From positions 1,553,319 to 1,617,318 of the forward strand of contig JACBWW010000045.1 in assembly GCA_020086605.1 (NCBI GenBank): 64,000 nt of DNA. The letters are read 5' to 3'. The notes under the pieces are model-generated. The model saw nothing but the letters and a program-made list of their open reading frames with translations, did not search any database and was not told where the DNA came from. The translations under genes and the position numbers were made by a program. This document shows, piece after piece, positions 40,264 to 48,564 of the stretch. Numbering within the stretch: position 1 is the first letter of the stretch; every line of letters begins with the position of its first letter. The stretch comes from Lanius collurio (Eukaryota; Chordata; Aves; Passeriformes; Laniidae).

Positions 40264-41174
40264 TGCCTAGGTTTGGAAAGACAGATGTCTGCTAAGGAAG
40301 ACAGGAGCCTCCCTTGAAATGAAGGATGCAACCCCCTTCTCTCTGAATTATTATAATTTTGAAATTAAGGGGGCTTTCAGGCAAAGATATAAAGAATAGG
40401 AATAACAGTTCTTTACTAAAATACAGATATATAAACAGGCAAACAAACAACAATAACTACAGTGGTGACAGCAAACAGAAGCACAAACCCAGTGCAGCCT
40501 CTCTCGGCTGTCAGGCCCTTTCCCCTTTGGTGCAGTTCCAGTCACAGCCGGCAGGGGCGCTGGCGGCTCCCGGTGAGCAGGGCAGGTGCGATGGTTCCCC
40601 CGCGGCTGCAGGGGGCGCTCCGGAGCGAGCTCGGGGAGCACGCGGTAATGGCGGCCTGAGATCCGGGAAAGGGATGGAAGAAAGGCTTCACAAACCTCCC
40701 TGGGCAGCTGATCCTGGGGTCTGTCCGGGCTCTCCTGGCCAGGCAGGCTGGAGCAGCAGTAGGAGCACAACTTCCGGGTGGCAGGCGAGATGTATCGAGC
40801 TGTGGAGCTGTGGTAGGAATCCCCGGCAGGCAGGACGGGCAGGGCTACAGAGCAGCGAAGGCTGAGGCAGCAGAATCTGCAGCTCAGCTCCCAGCGAGGC
40901 AGGGAAGGACAGGTTTTGGATCCCGGGGTTTCTCCAGCAGAGAGGAAAAACAGCAGGAGACCCGCAGTGTTGACGAGAATGGTCTCTCCCCATTGCCACA
41001 CCAAGTCCTGAGTCCCTGGCACACACCCAGGTGAGGACAGTAGCTCCCAGATGGGCTCCTCCCCTCTGTGGCCAGTTCTTTTGTTTCTCCCAAGTACCCA
41101 GCAATTTGTTGTTGGTAACACATATGGGAGAAAATTCCTCAAGAGAAAAAAAAGGAACTCCCCAAACCCCAACA
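40264..41174 (-). mobile_element. Solo LTR, ERVL-like, paralogous to 51918-53101
   Basis: The 911-bp element begins TGCCTAGGTTTGGAAAGACA and ends CCAACA. It is bounded by a perfect 5-bp duplication GGCTC (40259-40263 and 41175-41179). From 40264 to about 41012 it is collinear with 51918 to about 52672, mostly with single-base differences. The remaining 160 bases at its right end are unrelated to the other copy. Because LTR subfamilies usually differ in U3 and share R-U5, the right end is probably U3, giving minus orientation. The shared part is CpG-rich and carries CTCF-like motifs. It lies 3.5 kb upstream of the AR start. The long open frames across it (276 codons on the minus strand) are by-products of composition. 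Confidence 0.85.
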
Positions 41175-41867
41175 GGCTCAAAGCACCTCTAGCTCATCCA
41201 GCTGTCTCTGCCTCAGCGGGGAGTGGGATATATCACTTGTGCTTGTGATTCTTTCTGAATCTCTGACATTATTTCAAATGCTCCACAGAAACTACTCCTC
41301 TTTTTTCTCATGCAGGCTGCTGCAGCTGGAAAGACCTCCATTAGTTCAGCATTTAGGGGACACTGACAGGGCAGGTGTACCACAGACGGGTTCACAGCTG
41401 TTGACATCTCGCAGCTGGGATGGTACAAAAGGAGGGTTGAAATCAGGGTAATTCGGTAAGTGACTGGCTGATGGGTTATGCCTGAAACTGTCTTCAAGGG
41501 ATGGAAACAAAACTGTCAGACTCTGTGTTACTGGCCTCATTTTACTAAAGATTAATGGTGAAAAATTATTGATTGAACTGGCAAGTTCTGCAGGACTGTG
41601 ATAACATTTGAGCTCTCTGTGGCTGTAGATTTGAGCTCTTAGAGATCACCTGGCGTTGAATGTTGTTTTAGGTTGCAAAACAAAGGACCACCTGTTACTC
41701 TTGGGTTGAGAGGGAAATTTTTAATGGAATGGCCCCTATCTCTCTGAAAAATGTTATTTGCTGAGCAGTCACGCAGGACATTCTGAGCCAAAGGATTTTA
41801 TCTGAAAAACTTTTTTCTTGGTGTCCATATTTTTGACAGCACTTTGTAAATAATTGTCATGGTACTG

Positions 41868-41982
41868 ATCCAGCAAAGCACTTAAGGGAATCCTTAACCT
41901 TAAGCACAGGAGTATTTCCTAGATTTCAGTGGGACTATTTATACACTTCAAGACAAAGATGTGTTGAAGTGTTTTGCTGGAT
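41868..41982. mobile_element. Palindromic MITE-like element
   Basis: Left arm ATCCAGCAAAGCACTT (41868-41883) and right arm AAGTGTTTTGCTGGAT (41967-41982) are inverted copies with one mismatch in 16. Between them lie weaker complementary stretches and 'tttcagtgggacta' near the centre. The pattern recalls a very abundant palindromic non-autonomous DNA transposon seen in turtle, crocodilian and bird DNA, with 'cctgcaaagcacttaagc'-type arms around a 'tcaatggga' centre. That identification is from memory, and the family name is not certain. No transposase is present. Confidence 0.6.
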
Positions 41983-43759
41983 TAGGTTTCCTCAGCATTT
42001 CCCCCTGCCCAAACTGGAGCTCACTCTGCTTCAGATGAGGCCAGGGAAAGTGCCTGTTCTGACACTCACAGCTGGGTCCATCATCCTCAAATTTTTTTCT
42101 TCCTTGTTCATTTAAATTGGCTTTAAACTGAAAGACTAAACTGAAAGACATACACAGCTCAGACCTCAGCCTACGGGGAAGGTCTTTTCAATACCTGTAT
42201 GGGACGTTAAATTCACACTTTAATGACCATTTACAGATAAAAATTACCTGAATACATGTTTCTGGGAGAATGGGAAAGCGTAACTGAAATTTGTATCAAA
42301 TTCAAATTGAGAAAAGGACATCTCTAGAACACTGTGGGATGACTTCAGCAAGCAATTGTAAAGATTAAAATACACAGAGCCTTTAAGTGGAGCATGTGCA
42401 GTCGTGCACATATACAGCCAGAAAATCCACTAACATTCCATCAATTTTAAATGAAACATGAGGACCAACTAAAAAAACTCTTGCAAGATGCCTGTTCAAG
42501 AAATAAATTAAAAACATCTTCCGCAGATCATCAGTCAGAAGTGTTGGCTCTGCAGGCTGAAGTACACAAACCATTTTGCAGTCTCTCTTTCTGCACTTCT
42601 GCAGTGATCAATGTTCCAAAATCCCCACAGCAACATTCAGACTAGGGGGAAATTTGGGGCCCTGTGGATGCTGCCAAGAGAGGAAAGGGCAAGGGAACAC
42701 AAACAGGACCAAAGCCAAAGCTCCAGAGATAGGAGCTGAGGCCCAAACAGGTCCCATCTCAGACAGAAAAGGTGGTTTGAACATCAAAAGTCTGAATTGT
42801 GCCAAGGTCTTTGCAGGTTGTGGTGTTTCAGGGTGTACAGGCTGAGGGTGTTTCTTCCCTGTGGGAATGGTGGGGTCAAACAAAGCTGTGGTCAGAACCC
42901 ATGTCTTGTTTGAGGTGCAGAGTCCCTCGTTCCTGCAGCGATACCATCCTGCAGCCTCAGCCCTTCTCAGTACAGTTCTTGAGGCTGATTGTGAGAATCA
43001 TCCCCTAGATGTTTTCCAGCATCCGTATATCTCACTCCAGAGGCCTGTGAACTCTGAGAGGCTGGAACAGCAAAGACACTGGAACCAACATCCACTTGGC
43101 AGAACATATCTCACTGTGTCTCCATTGGTTTTTACCATCTCAGGTGTTAGCTGAGCTGCCTTCAGTGCTTTAGGGGCTATGGGGCTTGGCATTAGAGCCT
43201 AACTTGGTGTTTCACCCGCATGCAAGAGTTGATGAGGTTTCTCTGCAAATGCTCACTGGTGTCCAGGGAGAGCTGGGCACAGTCCTCAGCCTGCCACAGC
43301 CCGGTGGGTGGCAGTTCCTGCCCACATCTGTCCTTCGCTGCAGCAGTCAGCAGCAGTGACCCCGTCCCTGCCCGTGCACCACCCCTCCTCCCCCTCCTCC
43401 AGCTGCTCTGATCACGCAGGCAGGATGGAAGACGTTGCCAAATTTTGCTTGGCTGGACTTGGATTTTTATTTTTATCTTCTACAGCTTGTAAAAAGGCTT
43501 TTAAAAGATGGGATATGTCTCTCTGTTTTCCCCGCGGGCTCAGCTCATTTATGGCTTTTTTCCCTTTGTCTTCAAAGGGGCTCAAAGTAAGGGGCTTGTT
43601 TAAACTCCCTCGAATGAAAATTATCCCATTCCTAGGTTGCCTGAGGATGGTGCCTCCCAGAAGTTGCCTTAGGTTTGCTATTGCAAGACCAGCAAGGGGA
43701 GCTCAAGCTTTGTTTACGGTGGGTCCTGCACTAATTTCTCTACTAGCGAGGTGTTTTTC
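41983..43759. other. AR proximal upstream region, no gene recognised
   Basis: Unique sequence between the palindromic element and the CpG island. It contains AT-rich stretches (around 42190-42480) and then becomes progressively richer in GC. No exon or repeat is recognised. Any distal promoter or enhancer elements of AR would be expected here, but nothing in the bases proves one. Confidence 0.4.
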
Positions 43760-44533
43760 ATTCCAATGCGTGACCCGCGCGGGAATGCCCACGGGATGGT
43801 TCGTGCTTTGGCAGGCGGGGGCTGTGGCACGACGCGGGGCAATGGGAGGTGGAAGAGGGCGGCCGGTCTTCAGGAAGGAAGCGAACCATGAGGCGCGGGG
43901 GTCGGCTCGGGCCTGGCGGGGGGTGGGGAGCTGCTGAGCGCCGACACGCCAACTCGAAAAGGAGCATTTTTCTGACCAAGTCCGCCCAGCTGCGCCAGCT
44001 GTCAGCGGCGGGGGAGAGCGGGGGAGCAGCCGAGCCGGCCCGGGGCGGGTGGTCCGCACGGACCCGGCTCCATCAGCAGCAGCTGCGAACCGGGGCAGCC
44101 GCCGCCGCGCCCCCATCCCCGCCCCGTCCCGCCCAGCCGGGGCGCGCGGCCCCCGTCGGGCGCTCGCCCGGGGGCCGCGGTGACACGCGATGTCCCCAGC
44201 GGGCTAGGACGGGCAGCCTCATCCCTCTCCGATCTGCCCTCTGAGGCGCCAAGCCCGGACACTGCGGCGGGGCTGCGTCTCCGCGTCCGCGCTGCTCCAG
44301 GGCCGCCGGCGGGGCCGCGCCGAGCCCGGGGTCAGGTGGGCGCCGCTGCCGCCGCGGCCGTCACAGGGTTAATGTCGGCGGAGCCGCGGCGCGGGGCGGT
44401 CTCCCCGCCGCGCCTCCCTCCCCGCAGCCGTCCCCGCCCGCCCCTCGCTCCGCCGCCGCACCTGCCCGCGCCCCCGCCGACAACTTTCCCTGCCTGTTGC
44501 GCGCACCGAGCTTCGTGCCCGGCGGCCACTGCC

Positions 44534-44563
44534 ATGGGCGCCGCGGGGCAGCTCCGCGGGTAG
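44534..44563 (+). other. Upstream ORF in the AR leader (9 codons)
   Basis: An ATG in a perfect GCCATGG context encodes MGAAGQLRG and stops at TAG (44561-44563), 98 bases before the AR start codon. A second, in-frame upstream ATG at 44372 would give a 63-codon frame ending at the same stop if the transcript begins earlier. If included in the mRNA, the short frame could lower AR translation by initiation and reinitiation. Whether it is transcribed is unknown. Confidence 0.5.
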
Positions 44564-44661
44564 GCGGCCCGCGGGGGTCGGGCCGGGAGCGCTGCCAAGG
44601 CTCTCCGCCCTCGCCTCGCTCCGCCGCCGCTGCAGCGATCGCTGCCCCGCGCTCGGCGAGC

Positions 44662-45495
44662 ATGGAGGTGCAGCTAGGGGTCGGTCGCGTCTACCCGCGA
44701 CCGCCGGGCAGGACCTTCCGCGGGGCTTTTCAGAGCTTCTTCCAGAGCGTCTGCGACGCTTTCCACCCGCCCCCCCACCTGCCTACCGTCCCCGCCCGGC
44801 TGCCTGCCGCCCCCCGAGCCCCGCGCCCCCGGTAAGGCCCTGCCGGCCGCCGGCCCCGCCATGGGCTCGTCTTTCCCCTGTGCCGGAGAGCTGAGGGAGC
44901 TGCTGGGCGAAGCGGGCGCGGTGCCGCTGCTGCCGCCGCCCGAGACCGAGCCGGCGGACAAGGAAGACCCGCTAGGCGACAGTGCCCGGCAGCTGTGCCG
45001 CGCCGTGTCCGCCTCCATGGGGCTGGCGCTGGAGGCGCTGGAGACGCCGGCCGAGCCGCTGCCCCGCGAGGACTGCATGTTCGCCGTGCCCGCCGGGCCG
45101 CCCCGCGCCCCGCGCCAGCCCGTCCGCGACCCCTCGCCCGCCTTCGAGGCCGCCCTGGCCGCCGAGCCGCCTGCCGGGCCGGGGCTGCCCCGCGGCTTCG
45201 GCCGTGTCAAGATGGAGAGCGCGGCGGGGCCGGCGGCGGGCAGCGGCTGGGGTGGCCCGTGCCGCTTCGGGGCCGAGCTGGTCCCACCGGGCCCCGCGCC
45301 CCCCTGGCCCACCTTCTTCGCCGAGGAGGTGCAGCTCTACGGGCCGTGCCCCGAGCCGCCCGCCGGGCCGGCCGACTGCCCTGCCGATGCCTGGTACCCA
45401 CCGGGCCGGGCGCCTTTCGCCGCCCCCACCGCCGGCATCAAGAGCGAGCTGGAGCCCTGGGTCGAGGGCTACGCCGGCGCTTACGGCGACCTCCG
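44662..45495 (+). CDS. AR: Androgen receptor, exon 1 (N-terminal transactivation domain), with frame break
   Basis: AR is a nuclear steroid receptor that binds testosterone or dihydrotestosterone and regulates genes through androgen response elements. This exon encodes about 277 residues of the disordered N-terminal domain. The start is fixed by [19 protein letters not shown], which matches the conserved vertebrate AR start, in an A(-3)/G(+4) context. Motifs in order: FQSFF (about residue 24) at the FxxLF site; [14 protein letters not shown] (about 108), equal to the conserved AKELCKAVSVSMGL; VKME (about 182) and IKSE (about 259), the two psiKxE SUMO sites; WPTFF (about 215) at the WxxLF site; then LYGPC. 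There are no polyglutamine or polyglycine tracts, and the domain is much shorter than the mammalian one. The opening frame meets TAA at 44833-44835, while all later homology is one frame on, so one base is in excess or two are missing between about 44764 and 44835. C runs at 44770-44776, 44810-44815 and 44826-44830 are likely sites. The exon ends CG/GTGAGT, splitting an Arg codon. Confidence 0.93.
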
Positions 45496-45501
45496 GTGAG
45501 T
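45496..45501 (+). other. AR: Splice donor of AR intron 1
   Basis: GTGAGT follows ...GGC GAC CTC CG. Joined to G/TTGGAG at 56686 it gives an uninterrupted Arg-Leu-Glu-Thr junction, with the same split-codon phase as in other vertebrate AR genes. Confidence 0.93.
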
Positions 45502-48500
45502 ACCCGCGTCCCGCAGCCCACCGGCATGCGCACCCTGCACTGTGCTTCCCGCCGGCATCCTGCATCCCATCTCCCTCCAGCACCGGCATCCTATGCCCGC
45601 ATCCCTCATGCCACCTTCCGCACCTCGCAGCCCACCGGCACTTCCCGTCCCCCCAGCCGCCCGCCGCCTGCCGCAGCTGCCCCGCGCTCACCACGGGTCC
45701 AGCCTCGCTATGTCCTGGCTGTTCCCGCCTTGGTGCACCTCTCCGCTGCCGAACCTTCCCTTTTGCCGGGATGCTGTCATTTGGGACTGACTAGGCGAGA
45801 TCGTGCCAGGAATACCGCGGTACACGCTCGGTGTCCCCGCCGTCCCGTGAGGTCGTTGTGTTCATGTCGTTTCCTCACGCATCTGTTATCCCGCTGTTCC
45901 CAGCCGCTGGGAGCGGGCGAGATCGGGACGCTGTGCCTCGAAGCATGGACGGATCTTGACATCGAGTTAAAAATCCTCCCAGCAAGTTGTCCCACCGGGA
46001 CCTGCCTGCCGGGAATGCACTGTGCAGAGCAGGGAACCCCGAATGTAGTGGAAGAGGAACATCACCTGTGCTTTGGGGCTGTTTTAAGTAAAGGTAGAAA
46101 ATGCGTTTTAAAGTAGAGATTGAACAGGTTTTGGGAATGCACCAGGGGAGGGAAGATTCATTTGAGAAGTAGGATTCAATCAAAAATAATTTTGATTAAC
46201 CTCAAAGAAGATGTGCCGTCTCTGTAAAATAGCTGTACAGCATCTAAACCAATGGGCACCTGCACGCTCACCTGTCAGCACGGAAAAATGTGGCCAAGCT
46301 GATGGAAATGGGAGGGAGAAAGGGCTGTCAAGGGATTTTCTGCTGGCTCAGAAGCAGCCCCGTCCAAGAGTATGTGAGGCCTTAGCTGGGGTTTGCATCG
46401 TGGAAGACTTGCGTCCACACACTCATTCCATGATGCTTGGGATGCTGGGAGCAAAGGGTGAAATGAACAATTAGATTTTACCTCTAAATTAGCACCGGGC
46501 AAGTGTACTGCCTCTGGGCTTGTTTGTGTTTTAAATGCTCACAGCTTCATTTGGGCACTGGGGTAAATTCCACCCACACAGTGATTTACTGGGGGTTTGT
46601 ATGGAGATGTCAAGAGCTTGGCAAAAGAAAAAAGAATAAAAGTAGTGACAGGTCAGAAAGAGTGCAGCTGTGAGCATCATCCAGCTATGAGCTTTGTACA
46701 TGGCAGGAGCTGTGCAAGCTCCGTGTGTGCCTCTGGAATCTGGATAAATCTCTGCTGAAATCAGTGCAGAGAGGGCAGGGAGGAATCAAGTTGAGAAAGT
46801 TCAGTGTTCAGATGCTGGTGATGGTGGTACAGGTTTGCTCAGTGTGGCTGTTCTGCCAGCAGAGCCTGTGAGGTGGGATCCTGCACACACAGGGAACATT
46901 GCATTGAGGAGGGCTGGTGTGGACTCCCATGGAGGTCTGCAGGCAGTCTTGGTGGCTGGTCTAGGCAGCAGCAGGTACATTTTGCCCGGGTCTTGCCTTA
47001 AACATCTCCCTCATTCCTGGTGGGAAGTGCTGTATACTCCTCTTCCTTGCAGCTCTGTTTGATGTGCTGTGCCTGTTTCCCTTAGCAGACTTCTGTGGGA
47101 TCCGCAGGGTCGGAGCTGGTGCAGCAACCTTTACACCACCAGTATCTTGTCCTTTCACTGTCCAAGGCTTGTACAGTGCTACCCTGCTGCTGCAGAGGTG
47201 TGACAGGCTGGCATCGTGTCTCTGTGTTCAGATGTAATTTTCAAACACCTTAAGGAAAGCTGAACACTCGTCATGGTCTGGCTCAACTGTATGTGTTAAT
47301 TGCTGCCAGGTTTACATTTCATCCTAGCAAAGTCTCCATTAGCTTTACAGCATGCTGCTGGCCCATTCCTGCAGCTTTGCATTTTCTCCTGGATCTGTGG
47401 GTGCCAGCATAGGAACAGCCTCTGCTGCTGCTGGAGCTGGAACGATGGGTCGTGTACCAGCATCCCAGGCAGCAGTGACTGCGGGAAGAAAGGTTCGTGG
47501 GAGCTGAGAGGCTCTGTAGTAAAATTCCCTGATGAAAGGATGATCGGCTTTTGGACTTGCACCCCTCTGCTGTCTGGTGCTAAGTCATATCTCCTGTCCT
47601 ACTTGACCTTGCACATAGGGCTTTCCCCTTGTAGCCTCAGAGGATGCAGCCTCAGTGTTCTGTGAGATGAGGGACACTTCTGGGGCTTTACAAGCCTGAG
47701 ACGATGGGCACCTCAGTGCCCTGTGCCTGGGGGTGCTACCGGGGGAAGAGGCACACACAGCCCCCCCTGCTTTGGAGAATAGAGAGCATTTCAAGGTGTG
47801 CTGCTCCTGCTTTATTTTCTCTCTGAATGGTCCTGCTGTCTGCCAGCAGGATCATGGCTCTTCCCTCACAGTTGAAGTTCTCCCAAGCTCCAACTCTATC
47901 CTGCTGCAGCTGGGACCAGGTATGGGTAAGTATTTTTTGAGTGAAACACCCTTCATATGACACTAAAGTGTGAGCAGTTCTTAATATTTGTGGGGCATCA
48001 GGGTTTAGAGGTGCTGGCACATCTCAGAAACACTGTGGGGATTAACACGATTTGGTTTAATTTAAAGCTGTTGTTGCAGTGTCCCTTGACTGCACCAGTC
48101 AGACTTCAGGTAATTAGCAAATTAACCTCAAGTTTTGTTACCCTGTGGACTTAGAGCTGTTTATCTTTGTGCTCTGCTTGTTGTGTCATTACTACCAGCA
48201 GTCTTTGAGGTGACTAAATAACCTGTTTCAGGAGCAAGATGCAGCACTGTCAGAATTAATCCAAGGTTCTGCCATCAGAAGACAAATTCCAGTGGTAGGT
48301 GGGAGGGGGTTTGGCCTCTGGTTTAGAATGAAATGGAATTAGAGAAGGAGCTGTTACTGAAGCAATGGAATCAAGGGAGAGGAAAAGATTTAAGGGGCTT
48401 TTGGCTCAGGAAAATCTGCTGTCCGTGTAGCTTCAGATGGTTTTAAGTGGCATTTGCTATCACTGCTGTTACCTGGTGCTGATACTGGTTGGAATCCTGT

Positions 48501-48507
48501 TGTTTGC

Positions 48508-48512
48508 NNNNN
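48508..48512. other. Assembly gap (5 N)
   Basis: Five N bases directly precede the ATCC microsatellite. The true gap length is unknown. Open frames read through it are meaningless. Confidence 0.97.
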
Positions 48513-48564
48513 ATCCATCCATCCATCCATCCATCCATCCATCCATCCATCCATCCATCCATCC
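48513..48564. repeat. (ATCC)13 microsatellite
   Basis: Thirteen perfect ATCC units abut the gap, so the real array is probably longer and polymorphic. It lies in AR intron 1, about 3 kb after exon 1. Confidence 0.96.

Larger units (their letters stand above)
43760..45600 (+). promoter_or_regulatory. AR: CpG island covering the AR promoter and exon 1
   Basis: CpG dinucleotides, rare elsewhere in the window, become dense from about 43760 and stay so to about 45600, with long GC runs. GC boxes are visible, for example GGGGCGGG at 44042-44049 and CCCCGCCCC-type runs near 44117-44135. I see no TATA box at a suitable place. Mammalian AR promoters are TATA-less and Sp1-driven, and this layout fits that. 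The transcription start cannot be fixed from sequence; it is likely to lie several hundred bases before the start codon at 44662. Boundaries are estimated by eye. Confidence 0.8.

Noticed and set aside
40351..41181. 276-codon minus-strand open frame
   Set aside because: It lies almost entirely within the solo LTR, and its continuation differs in the paralogous LTR. No retroviral protein resemblance was found.
1..43700. EDA2R or another neighbour gene upstream of AR
   Set aside because: EDA2R precedes AR in mammals, so I looked for its cysteine-rich repeats in the translated frames and saw none. No other neighbour exon was recognised.
44674..45694. Antisense frames of 212 and 240 codons across AR exon 1
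   Set aside because: They are shadows of GC-rich coding sequence (Gly/Ala/Arg-rich, no domain).
44995..46116. 373-codon open frame overlapping AR exon 1
   Set aside because: It is one frame off the AR homology after the frame break, begins at CTG, is Arg/Pro/Ala-rich as expected for CpG-rich DNA, and runs past the splice donor into intron 1.
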